Assembly: GCA_023230565.1 (NCBI GenBank)
Contig: JALNXD010000068.1
Coordinates: 1-11,678 of the forward strand
Reading direction: 5' to 3'
Length of the DNA stretch: 11,678 nt
From: Syntrophales bacterium
GTDB lineage: Bacteria > Desulfobacterota > Syntrophia > Syntrophales > UBA2210
This document shows, piece after piece, positions 5,891 to 11,678 of this stretch (the first letter of the stretch is position 1; every line of letters starts with the position of its first letter). The notes under the pieces are model-generated. The model was not told the origin of the DNA and made no database searches. It saw nothing but the letters and a program-made list of their open reading frames with translations. The position numbers and the translations under genes are program-made.

Positions 5891-7009
5891 ATGAAACTGC
5901 TTAGAGTGAAAGCCAGCCATTTCAAAAACTGCGCTGATGACTTTATCATTGACCTTACCCCAAAGGCAAGGAAATCTACAGAGGATAAGGAGTATGAGCT
6001 TCAGGAGGTCGCGCCGGAGCTGTATGCGTTTAATACGACTGCGTTCATCGGAAAAAATGCATCTGGTAAGACGACCGCTATAGAGCTTCTGGACTGTGCG
6101 TATTCCATTCTCGGGGATTTCCGACTGGAGGATAAGCACTACAGCTATGACGATGTTCTGCTGGAGATTACCTTTTACCATGACGGATTCCTTTACCGTT
6201 ATGTGACGGAGCTTGCTTCTGGGAAGACCATGGGCAACCAGGCTGTGTTCCGGAATGAGCATATTTACCGGAAAGTATACTATAAAACGAACGTGAACGG
6301 GATCTATGATGATCAGGACTATGAGGAGCTGACAGATCTCGGAGATCTTCCGGAGGACACGTCCAACATCTTCTTTATCCTGAAAAAGAAGCAGACCAGA
6401 GCGGTGTTCTTTGACAGCTACAGCGGAGGCGCGGATACCTACCAGCTTCTTTTCAGGGCGCTCAAGAATTACGATATCAGCATGGATGTGCTTGCAAAGA
6501 TCATCCGTATCTTTGATGAGAACATCAAGGAACTGACGCGGCTTGATGACCACAACTACCGTGTCGTTACGGAGCATGAGGAGCTGGTCATGTCGGATAC
6601 CCAGTTGGTGTATTTCCTCTCCAGTGGCACAACCAAGGGTATCCTGCTCTACACGCTGATGGTAGCGTCGCTTAAAGAGGGCTTCGACCTGCTAATCGAC
6701 GAGGTGGAGAATCATTTCCATAAGACGCTTGTGGAGAACATGATCAGTCTGTATAAAGACAAGGGTGTGAACCGAAAAAACGCTACGCTTGTTTTTACCA
6801 CGCATTATTGCGAGGTTCTTGATCAGATGGGACGGCAGGATAACATCTGGGTATGTAACGCCAACAGCCACATCCATCTCGCCAACATGTACGAGGCCTA
6901 TCACATCCGACCGGTGCTGCTCAAGAGCAAGCAGTATTACAACAACGCTTTCCGGACAGCTGTGAATTACGACGACCTCATGGCGCTGAAGAAGGTGCTG
7001 AAGAAGTGA
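5891..7009 (+). CDS. ABC/AAA_15-type ATPase, candidate phage-defence component (RloA/AbiLi/OLD-like)
   Basis: A 372-residue ATPase. The Walker A motif GKNASGKT is at 54-61, an ABC-signature-like LSSGTTKG at 243-250, Walker B LLIDEVEN at 267-274 with the catalytic Glu271, and an H-loop-like TTH at 303-305. The order, the insertion between Walker A and the signature, and the IDEVENHFHK style are those of AAA_15/AAA_21 proteins related to OLD nucleases and to defence ATPases such as RloA, AbiLi and PARIS AriA. It lacks a fused TOPRIM domain, which instead seems to be supplied by the next gene, joined by a GTGA overlap. The ATG at 5891 is chosen because AGGAGGTG ends five bases before it; GTG at 5885 lies in the ribosome binding site. 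It has its own promoter and is bracketed by terminators. The ATPase call is firm; the defence role is inferred. Confidence 0.9.
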   Translation: MKLLRVKASHFKNCADDFIIDLTPKARKSTEDKEYELQEVAPELYAFNTTAFIGKNASGKTTAIELLDCAYSILGDFRLEDKHYSYDDVLLEITFYHDGFLYRYVTELASGKTMGNQAVFRNEHIYRKVYYKTNVNGIYDDQDYEELTDLGDLPEDTSNIFFILKKKQTRAVFFDSYSGGADTYQLLFRALKNYDISMDVLAKIIRIFDENIKELTRLDDHNYRVVTEHEELVMSDTQLVYFLSSGTTKGILLYTLMVASLKEGFDLLIDEVENHFHKTLVENMISLYKDKGVNRKNATLVFTTHYCEVLDQMGRQDNIWVCNANSHIHLANMYEAYHIRPVLLKSKQYYNNAFRTAVNYDDLMALKKVLKK

Positions 7010-7542
7010 AACGCCTGATCATGTGTGAAGGGCCGAATGAGCTGAAGGTCATGAACATCCTTCTTGAAAATGATGCTCTGATTTTCACGGAGGACGATCT
7101 TCTGGGATTGACGGCTTATCATGCAAGGCAGATCAAGTCAAGCGCCCAGGTGCGCACGGCGCTCAACCTGTATCCGGGGAATGATGTGCTGGTCATGCGC
7201 GTAGGTGACAAACAGACGGACAAGCTGACGATTCCTGCCGATTACAAAGAGAAGATCACAGGCGTTGAGAAATACTGCACGATGCCGGAGCTGGAAATGC
7301 TCCTGATCATCTCTGAGGGGCTTGTCAAGGAATACGAAAAAGTGAAATCCGAAACAGACCCGAAGGCATTCGCCAAGGCCCATATCGTATACAACAGGAC
7401 ACGGTATGACAACAGTACACAGTTCTTTGAGAACTACTATGGCGGCGATTGTAATAAGCTGATTGCAGCGATCCGGGAATACAAACGGATCAAGGGCTCC
7501 CACAGGAAAGACGAGCTGTATCTGGCAGATCTCCTGAAATAA
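7006..7542 (+). CDS. TOPRIM-like (RloB/DUF4435-like) partner of the ATPase, candidate effector
   Basis: A 178-residue protein. The N-terminal strand-turn KRLIMCEGPNE (residues 2-12) looks like TOPRIM motif 1, a hydrophobic strand followed by the conserved Glu (Glu8-Gly9). Residues 58-72 (GNDVLVMRVGDKQTD) occupy the place of the acidic DxD motif but read as D-x3-D (Asp68, Asp72), so the fit is imperfect. Residues 91-101 (CTMPELEMLLI) resemble the PxFExxLL segment of RloB-type proteins. The GTG start at 7006 overlaps the ATPase stop as GTGA, with GAAGGTG upstream; an ATG at 7021 would remove the first strand and is less likely. A terminator follows at 7553. In known pairs (RloA/RloB, PARIS AriA/AriB) the TOPRIM protein is the toxic nuclease released or activated by the ATPase. 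That role is inferred here; homology needs profile or structure comparison. Confidence 0.75.
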   Translation: MKRLIMCEGPNELKVMNILLENDALIFTEDDLLGLTAYHARQIKSSAQVRTALNLYPGNDVLVMRVGDKQTDKLTIPADYKEKITGVEKYCTMPELEMLLIISEGLVKEYEKVKSETDPKAFAKAHIVYNRTRYDNSTQFFENYYGGDCNKLIAAIREYKRIKGSHRKDELYLADLLK

Positions 7543-7552
7543 AACCGATTGA

Positions 7553-7576
7553 CCTCGCCCGTGCGGCGGGGTTTTT
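7553..7576 (+). terminator. Factor-independent terminator closing the ATPase/TOPRIM module
   Basis: CCTCGCC (7553-7559), five-base loop, GGCGGGG (7565-7571), then five T residues. The seven-pair GC-rich stem with a T run is a strong terminator. It starts 11 bases after the stop codon. Confidence 0.88.
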
Positions 7577-7608
7577 CTATGGGCAAAACTGCTTCATTTT
7601 CCAAGCTG

Positions 7609-7705
7609 ATATTTGTGCATAATATGGTGCGAATCCTGCGATAAATAACTTGCTATTTAGCCCGAGTAGAGTGATATATACACATGCCGAAAGGCACAGA
7701 ACAAA
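7609..7705 (+). promoter_or_regulatory. Copy B of the repeated promoter/leader element, before the 7727 operon
   Basis: Upstream box ATATTTGTGCA at 7609-7619, ACTTGC from 7648, AGAGTGATATATACAC at 7668-7683, hairpin TGCC-GAAA-GGCA at 7685-7696 and then CAGAACAAA. The core is base-for-base the same as copies A and C, and identity with C extends upstream to CGAGT. A TTGACT -35 is absent here (the bases read ATAACT), whereas TTGCTA at 7650-7655 is kept. The true -35 is therefore more likely TTGCTA/TTGATA than TTGACT, with GATATA (17 bases) or TATATA (19 bases) as -10. Confidence 0.78.
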
Positions 7706-7726
7706 GAACGACGGAGGGCAAAGACC

Positions 7727-8047
7727 ATGAAGAACAGCGAGAACATCAAGCGCACCGAAGAATACACCGAGAACACCGCCTGCTGCTACCGGCTGCCGAA
7801 CACCAGCACGATGGAAAACCTGAGCATGAAGGTTTGCGCCGGGGAAGGCGCGGTCCTGAAGATGGGCGACAAGGTTCTGGTTACCGACCACGCCTGGAGA
7901 GGGTTCATTGCGGGGGTTAACGAGTTCATTGAGGATGAGGAAGAGACCGGCTACAGCTACATTGAATGCCGCCTGAACCTGATCGCAATGAGCAACGAGA
8001 CCTTCGAGGACGGCGGCCATGCGATCGCCTGGGCCATGGCGCAGTGA
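7727..8047 (+). CDS. Acidic 106-aa protein of unknown function, first gene of a repeat-led cassette
   Basis: A 106-residue protein starting at the ATG at 7727, with GGAGG at 7713-7717 nine bases before it. It is acidic, with about 18 Asp/Glu against about 9 Lys/Arg. The central part (residues 36-68, with LKMGDKVLVTDHAWRGFIAGV) has the alternating hydrophobic pattern of a small beta-barrel or SH3-like fold, followed by an acidic loop (EFIEDEEE). Cysteines sit at residues 19-20 and later at the conserved-looking CAGEG and IECR. No signal peptide or membrane helix. I do not recognise a family. It stops just before the next gene's GAGGAGG ribosome binding site, so the two are co-transcribed. A counter-defence or host-modulating role is possible from context only. 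Confidence 0.8.
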   Translation: MKNSENIKRTEEYTENTACCYRLPNTSTMENLSMKVCAGEGAVLKMGDKVLVTDHAWRGFIAGVNEFIEDEEETGYSYIECRLNLIAMSNETFEDGGHAIAWAMAQ

Positions 8048-8060
8048 GGAGGACGGGGGC

Positions 8061-8525
8061 ATGAAGAGCAACGCGTACTTTGATGAACTGACCCGGATTG
8101 GCCGCGAGTGGGAAGAAAAGCACGAAGCGCATAAAGCCCGTAAGCAGGAGATCATTGATACCCTCGGCTGGGACAGTGAGGAACTGAAAGCCTGGTATGC
8201 TGAAGAGGAGCAGATGAAGTTCCCTTACAGCCAGGGAGCCTGCAAAGCCTACCGCGCCTGGCGTTACAGCACCGGCGATGAGGTCCAGATGGACGATTTC
8301 TGCTGGGAAGGCGAAGAGACCCACGACTTCATTGATACCCTCCGGAGGGCAGGCATTGAAACCTTTGTGCTGACGAATCAGTCGACCGGCCTCATGACAA
8401 ACCTTCACGGCTTTGCTGCTGAGGGCTGCGAGATGCTCGGCCTTTGCACGATCACCAAGAAGGATAATCGCTGGGGTGAGGAGACGGAGGAGCAGATCCC
8501 CGGCATCCGATTCAAGGTAAACTGA
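8061..8525 (+). CDS. 154-aa soluble protein of unknown function, second gene of the cassette
   Basis: A 154-residue acidic protein. The ATG at 8061 has GAGGAGG at 8046-8052; the frame stays open upstream into the previous gene, but no better start exists there. Residues 1-55 form a charged helical region (ELTRIGREWEEKHEAHKARK). Residues 80-130 look like a compact alpha/beta domain with a recurring mobile-element pattern: ETHDFIDTLRRAGIETFVLT, then NQSTGLMTNLHGFAAEGCEM and LGLCTI. I have an impression of similar uncharacterised proteins in clostridial phages and conjugative elements but cannot name the family with confidence. No catalytic motif, signal peptide or membrane helix is evident. It is followed by a long terminator hairpin. 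Confidence 0.82.
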   Translation: MKSNAYFDELTRIGREWEEKHEAHKARKQEIIDTLGWDSEELKAWYAEEEQMKFPYSQGACKAYRAWRYSTGDEVQMDDFCWEGEETHDFIDTLRRAGIETFVLTNQSTGLMTNLHGFAAEGCEMLGLCTITKKDNRWGEETEEQIPGIRFKVN

Positions 8526-8540
8526 CACAGCAGAGCAGGC

Positions 8541-8590
8541 AGAAGGAAGGGGCTGACGAGGACTGCGGTCCAGCGCAGCCTTTTCCCTCT
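8541..8590 (+). terminator. Long bidirectional-type terminator hairpin after the 7727-8525 operon
   Basis: GGCTG (8551-8555) pairs with CAGCC (8576-8580), with an inner GGAC-TGCG-GTCC stem separated by a four-by-four internal loop. Outside, AGAAGGAAGG (8541-8550) pairs with TTTTCCCTCT (8581-8590) with one mismatch and two G-U pairs. The T run is inside the stem, as in terminators that act in both directions. Confidence 0.7.
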
Positions 8591-8646
8591 GTCTACTGTG
8601 TGTATGTACCAGTTCTAAGCGCCGGATTCGGCGGAATCTTTGGTGG

Positions 8647-8732
8647 ATAATTTCTCGGATTTCTCGCAGATATAACTTGATATATCTGACGAGTAGAGTG
8701 ATATATACACATGCCGAAAGGCACAGAACAAA
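8647..8732 (+). promoter_or_regulatory. Copy C of the repeated promoter/leader element, before the 8750 gene
   Basis: ACTTGATATATC from 8675, CGAGT then AGAGTGATATATACAC at 8695-8710, hairpin TGCC-GAAA-GGCA at 8712-8723, then CAGAACAAA. From CGAGT to CAGAACAAA it is identical to copy B. The upstream TTTCTCGGAT (from 8651) is shared with copy D rather than with A and B, whose ATATTTGTGCA box is only weakly echoed at 8636-8646. It lies between the terminator at 8541-8590 and the next start codon, which supports promoter function. Confidence 0.78.
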
Positions 8733-8749
8733 CCGAGGAGGACACCACC

Positions 8750-9076
8750 ATGAAGAACATTTACCAGCTGAGAAACGAATTCACCCTGCGCGAATACAAC
8801 ACGGCGATTAGCCGCGAGGATTTTGAGAAGCATTTCACCAGGACACGAGAGAAGGTGCGCTTCACCTTTGCGGGCTGGGATGGCAAGAGCTACGATAACG
8901 AAAGCCGCAGCGCCAGCGTCTACCGCACCGACATCCAGGGCTACGAAGACGCCCGGTTCATCAAGATCGGCAAGCATCTCCACTACATCATGGAAGACGA
9001 GCTCCGAGTGGAGAAAGCAACGGGAGAGGCGCATCCGGAAGCCAGCTGGCTAGTGGATGTTTTAAGAGCAGAGTAA
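8750..9076 (+). CDS. 108-aa protein of unknown function, single-gene repeat-led cassette
   Basis: A 108-residue protein beginning at the ATG at 8750, with GAGGAGG at 8736-8742. The frame is open upstream to 8711, within the leader hairpin, but that ATG has no ribosome binding site and is not in frame with the gene in the other copies, so the shorter start is used. Residues 1-35 are helical and charged (LRNEFTLREYNTAISREDFEKHF). The middle is beta-like (KVRFTFAGWDGKSYDNESRSA), and the end is acidic. No cysteine, signal peptide or membrane segment. I do not recognise it. It forms a complete transcription unit of its own, with element C in front and the terminator at 9099 behind. Confidence 0.8.
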   Translation: MKNIYQLRNEFTLREYNTAISREDFEKHFTRTREKVRFTFAGWDGKSYDNESRSASVYRTDIQGYEDARFIKIGKHLHYIMEDELRVEKATGEAHPEASWLVDVLRAE

Positions 9077-9098
9077 ACAACCAATCACGATATAACAG

Positions 9099-9131
9099 GG
9101 TCTACGGAGCAAATCCGCAGGCCTTTTCTTT
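9099..9131 (+). terminator. Factor-independent terminator before the packaging genes
   Basis: GGTCT (9099-9103) pairs with AGGCC (9119-9123), a single A/C mismatch follows, and CGGA (9105-9108) pairs with TCCG (9114-9117) around a GCAAA loop. TTTTCTTT follows at 9124-9131. It leaves only 31 bases before the small terminase start codon. Confidence 0.75.
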
Positions 9132-9162
9132 ATGCCATTTTTCGAGGAAGGAGGAATGCCCC

Positions 9163-9636
9163 ATGGCGACCAGAGGAAGAAAACCGACGCCGACCGCGAT
9201 CAAAGAGATGGAAGGCAATCCCGGCAAGCGACCGCTGAACGATGCGGAACCGAAGCCCGATAAGAAAGCGCCACCATGCCCCAAGTGGCTGGAACCGGAA
9301 GCAAAGAAGGAATGGCGCAGGCTGTCAAAACAACTGGAGCAGATCGGTGTGCTGACCGAGGTTGACCAGGCGGCCTTTGCCTCTTACTGCCAGGCTTATG
9401 CCAGATGGAAGGAAGCGGAGGAGTTCATTTCCCAGCACGGGACCATCGTGAAGACGCCTTCCGGCTATTGGCAACAGGTCCCGCAGGTGTCGATTGCCCA
9501 GACCTACTTAAAGATCATGAACAAGATCGCAGAGCAGTTTGGTCTGACGCCCTCTTCCAGAAGCAGGATCATTGCCGGTGCTGAAAACAATGGGAAAGGC
9601 ATTGACGAGATGGAAGATCTGCTGGGAGGTGGATGA
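9163..9636 (+). CDS. terS: Phage terminase small subunit, P27 family
   Basis: A 157-residue protein of the P27/Terminase_4 family. It has the typical basic start (ATRGRKPTPTAIKEMEGNPGKRPLN), the CPKWLEPEAKKEWRRL segment at about 39-54, a LTEVDQAAFASYCQAYARW helix region and a C-terminal LTPSSRSRI segment at 129-137. The small subunit recognises the phage packaging site and controls the large subunit motor and nuclease. The ATG at 9163 has AAGGAGG at 9148-9154. Its stop codon overlaps the large subunit start, so translation is coupled. I see no HNH endonuclease gene immediately before it, although such a gene often precedes P27 terminases in related phages. Length and motifs are normal. Confidence 0.95.
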   Translation: MATRGRKPTPTAIKEMEGNPGKRPLNDAEPKPDKKAPPCPKWLEPEAKKEWRRLSKQLEQIGVLTEVDQAAFASYCQAYARWKEAEEFISQHGTIVKTPSGYWQQVPQVSIAQTYLKIMNKIAEQFGLTPSSRSRIIAGAENNGKGIDEMEDLLGGG

Positions 9637-11261
9637 TGGCTGAGACAAGACCAAAGAGCATCCCGAAGCTGCAGGATTATAAGCCGACCCGGTTCATGCT
9701 GCCGACATCGCACTATGATCCTGAGAAAGCGGATCGGGCGGTGAAGTTTATCGAAATGCTCAAGCATACCAAAGGCAAATGGGCAGGCAAACGCTTCTGG
9801 CTTTTTCCCTGGCAAGAACAGGTCATCCGGGACATCTTCGGGATTGTGGATGAGCGCGGAAAGCGACAGTTCCGTACAGCGTATGTGGAGATCGGGAAGA
9901 AGAACGGAAAGAGCGAACTGGCCGCTGCTGTGGCGCTGTATCTCCTGTATGCAGACAATGAGCCCTCTGCAGAAGTTTATGGTGCGGCAGCGGACCGGCA
10001 GCAGGCGTCTATCGTATTTGATGTTGCCAAGCAGATGGTAAATATGACGCCTGCGCTTCTGAAACGCTCCAAGATCATGGCGGCGACCAAGCGTATTGTG
10101 AATTACAGCAACGCTGGTTTTTACCAGGTGCTTTCTGCTGAGGTTGGCACCAAGCATGGATTGAATGTATCCGGCCTTGTGCTGGATGAGGTTCATGCCC
10201 AGCCCAACCGGCAACTGTATGACGTTCTGACTAAGGGCTCCGGTGACGCCAGAGAACAGCCGCTGTATTTTTTGATTACTACGGCGGGAACGGATCGGGA
10301 GAGTATCTGCTACGAGCTGCATATGAAAGCGCTGGATATCCTCGCCGGACGGAAGATCGATCACACATTTTATCCTGTTGTCTACGGTCTCTCCGACGAT
10401 GATGACTGGACCGACGAGAAAAACTGGTACAAAGCGAATCCCAGTCTTGGCCAAACCATCCAGATCGAGCGCGTGCGGGATATGTTCCACGATGCCCTGG
10501 ATAATCCGGCGGAAGAGAACGTATTCAAGCAGTTGAGGCTCAACATGTGGGTGTCGAGCCTGACCCGGTTCATTCCGGAGCATATTTACGACCTCGGCAA
10601 TGAACCTATCAATATGGAGGCGCTGAAAGGCCGAGACTGCTACGGTGGACTGGACCTTTCCAGTACGGGCGATATCACAGCTTTCGTGCTGATGTTCCCA
10701 CCGAGGAGTCAGACGGAGAAGTACATCATGCTTCCATTCTTCTGGATTCCAGAAGACACGATACCGCTGCGGGTACGCCGGGCTTCAGTTCCATATGATG
10801 TCTGGCACAAACAAGGGTACATCAACGCGACGGAAGGGAATGTGATCCATTACGGATTCATCGAGAAGTTCATCGAGGACCTTGGCAAGCAGTATCACAT
10901 CTGTGAGATCGCATTTGACCGCTGGGGAGCGACTCAGATGGTGCAGGATCTGGAAGGGATGGGCTTTACCGTCGTACCCTTTGGGCAAGGCTACAAGGAT
11001 ATGTCTCCGCCGACGAAGGAATTCTACAAGCTCCTGATGGAGGGGAAGATTATTCACGGTGGCAATCCGGTCATGCGCTGGATGGCGGGGAATGTGGTAG
11101 TGGACAGAGACCCGGCAGAGAATATCAAACCAACAAAGGCAAAAAGCCCTGAAAAGATCGACGGTATTGTGGCTGCCATCATGGCGTTGGATCGCTGCAT
11201 TCGTCACGAGGAGCAGGGCAGTGTATATGACGATCCGGAGCATGGGCTCTGGGTATTTTGA
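9636..11261 (+). CDS. terL: Phage terminase large subunit (Terminase_1 family ATPase-nuclease)
   Basis: A 541-residue packaging motor. The N-terminal ATPase has a Walker A-like IGKKNGKS at 86-93 and Walker B VLDEVHA at 182-188. The C-terminal RNase H-like nuclease has three acidic positions in expected places: Asp340 in GGLDLSSTGD, Asp428 in IAFDRWG and Asp509 in PEKIDGIVAA. It cleaves concatemeric phage DNA and drives it into the prohead through the portal. Two adjacent ATGs exist; the one at 9636 is preferred because GGAGG at 9625-9629 is six bases away, while 9633 overlaps the terS stop with only three bases of spacing. Length is normal and the gene appears intact. The portal gene follows 11 bases after its stop. 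Confidence 0.97.
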   Translation: MAETRPKSIPKLQDYKPTRFMLPTSHYDPEKADRAVKFIEMLKHTKGKWAGKRFWLFPWQEQVIRDIFGIVDERGKRQFRTAYVEIGKKNGKSELAAAVALYLLYADNEPSAEVYGAAADRQQASIVFDVAKQMVNMTPALLKRSKIMAATKRIVNYSNAGFYQVLSAEVGTKHGLNVSGLVLDEVHAQPNRQLYDVLTKGSGDAREQPLYFLITTAGTDRESICYELHMKALDILAGRKIDHTFYPVVYGLSDDDDWTDEKNWYKANPSLGQTIQIERVRDMFHDALDNPAEENVFKQLRLNMWVSSLTRFIPEHIYDLGNEPINMEALKGRDCYGGLDLSSTGDITAFVLMFPPRSQTEKYIMLPFFWIPEDTIPLRVRRASVPYDVWHKQGYINATEGNVIHYGFIEKFIEDLGKQYHICEIAFDRWGATQMVQDLEGMGFTVVPFGQGYKDMSPPTKEFYKLLMEGKIIHGGNPVMRWMAGNVVVDRDPAENIKPTKAKSPEKIDGIVAAIMALDRCIRHEEQGSVYDDPEHGLWVF

Positions 11262-11272
11262 GGAGGACTGAA

Positions 11273-11678
11273 ATGGGCTGGAGAGAATGGTTCGGCTTTT
11301 CAAAGCCGAGAGATGCTCCTGATACAGAGCTGCCAAAGGTGGAAGACAACGTCCGGGATTCGGGCGGTATTTTTGTTTTCGGGCAGACACTCAGCGGGGA
11401 GCGGGTAGATGAGAAGTCCGCACTACAGATCGCAACGGTCTATGCCTGTGTCCGACTTCTGGCGGAGACGGTGGCAAGCCTGCCGCTGCATCTGTATAAG
11501 CTGACGGATAAGGGCGACGGAAAAGAACGCGCAACGGATCACCCGCTGTATAAGATTCTGTACCGGCAGGCAAATCCGGAGATGACGAGCTTTTCCTTCC
11601 GGGAAGCCATGATGATGCACCTGCTTCTGTGGGGAAACGCCTATGCGCAGATTGTTCGCGATGGTAAGAACAGCATCC
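11273..11678 (+). CDS. HK97-family phage portal protein, N-terminal part (cut by window end)
   Basis: An open frame of 135 codons runs off the window edge. It begins at the ATG at 11273 with AGGAGG at 11261-11266. The sequence has the HK97 portal pattern: a short basic start (MGWREWFGFSKPR), then residues about 50-85 with SALQIATVYACVRLLAETVA and SLPLHLYKL, a DHPLYKILYRQANPEMTSF segment, and a MHLLLWGNAYAQIVRDG segment near the visible end. The portal forms the dodecameric ring at the capsid vertex through which DNA enters. It lies directly after terL, as is standard. About two thirds of a typical portal is missing because of the window boundary, not because of a mutation that can be seen. 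Confidence 0.95.
   Translation, partial: MGWREWFGFSKPRDAPDTELPKVEDNVRDSGGIFVFGQTLSGERVDEKSALQIATVYACVRLLAETVASLPLHLYKLTDKGDGKERATDHPLYKILYRQANPEMTSFSFREAMMMHLLLWGNAYAQIVRDGKNSI

Noticed and set aside
5810..6577. 255-codon - strand open frame opposite the ATPase gene
   Set aside because: It covers the ATPase promoter and Walker A region in antisense, without a domain or start signal.
8620..8633. Hairpin CGCCG-GATT-CGGCG upstream of copy C as a second terminator
   Set aside because: The stem is short and only a weak ATCTTT follows; a much longer terminator already lies at 8541-8590.
2993..8732. The repeated elements as a CRISPR array or insertion-sequence ends
   Set aside because: The copies are about 1-2.6 kb apart, all in the same orientation, each directly before a start codon. 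There are no regular spacers, no transposase and no terminal inverted repeats.
5051..8749. Possible conserved upstream peptide beginning MPKGTE in copies A, B and C of the leader
   Set aside because: The ATG lies in the hairpin with no ribosome binding site. After the conserved bases the frame differs: it stops over the next start in A, runs 78 codons out of frame in B, and is in frame with the gene in C. Conservation is therefore of nucleotides or RNA structure, not of a peptide.
9504..10583. 359-codon - strand open frame opposite terL
   Set aside because: It is the antisense of the conserved terS end and terL ATPase domain, with no start signal or recognisable domain.

Overview
This window looks like part of a temperate phage or prophage of a gut-type Clostridia (Lachnospiraceae/Oscillospiraceae-like Firmicutes). 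All genes that can be supported lie on the + strand. They are tightly packed, have strong AGGAGG-type ribosome binding sites, and end in the start of a classical HK97-type packaging module (P27-family small terminase, Terminase_1 large terminase, portal). The host assignment is inference from ribosome-binding-site strength, protein style and the anaerobic ribonucleotide reductase activase; no host marker is present.

Layout. (1) 115-2958: a nucleotide and DNA-modification block with an NrdG-type radical-SAM activase, an 81-aa orphan, a ParB-like/DNA methyltransferase fusion, the flavin-dependent thymidylate synthase ThyX and a small one-helix membrane protein. (2) 2993-9131: an accessory zone of short transcription cassettes. 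Four cassettes (genes at 3121-4902, 5092-5689, 7727-8525 and 8750-9076) are each preceded by copies of the same promoter/leader element. The element has a conserved AT-rich box, AGAGTGATATATAC, followed at once by a small GAAA-loop hairpin, and each cassette ends in a factor-independent terminator. Their products are mostly small, often acidic, and of unknown function. (3) Within that array, 5834-7576 holds a different kind of unit: a canonical sigma-A promoter, an ABC/AAA_15-type ATPase, a translationally coupled TOPRIM-like protein and its own terminator. It looks like a 'moron', and its composition resembles RloA/RloB, AbiL, PARIS and OLD-type phage-defence pairs. (4) 9163-11678: terminase small subunit, terminase large subunit and a truncated portal gene.

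How the parts may work together (inference). NrdG and ThyX would support dNTP and dTMP supply. The ParB-MTase would modify phage DNA. The repeated leader element would drive a co-regulated set of small accessory proteins, plausibly host-takeover or counter-defence factors. The ATPase/TOPRIM pair would be expressed on its own, as expected for a defence gene carried by a prophage. The most interesting signals are the four-copy promoter/hairpin element with its cassette array, and the two-gene ATPase/TOPRIM module inserted in it. I saw no tRNA, rRNA, CRISPR array, insertion sequence or attachment site, and no gap of more than 300 bases lacks a gene.
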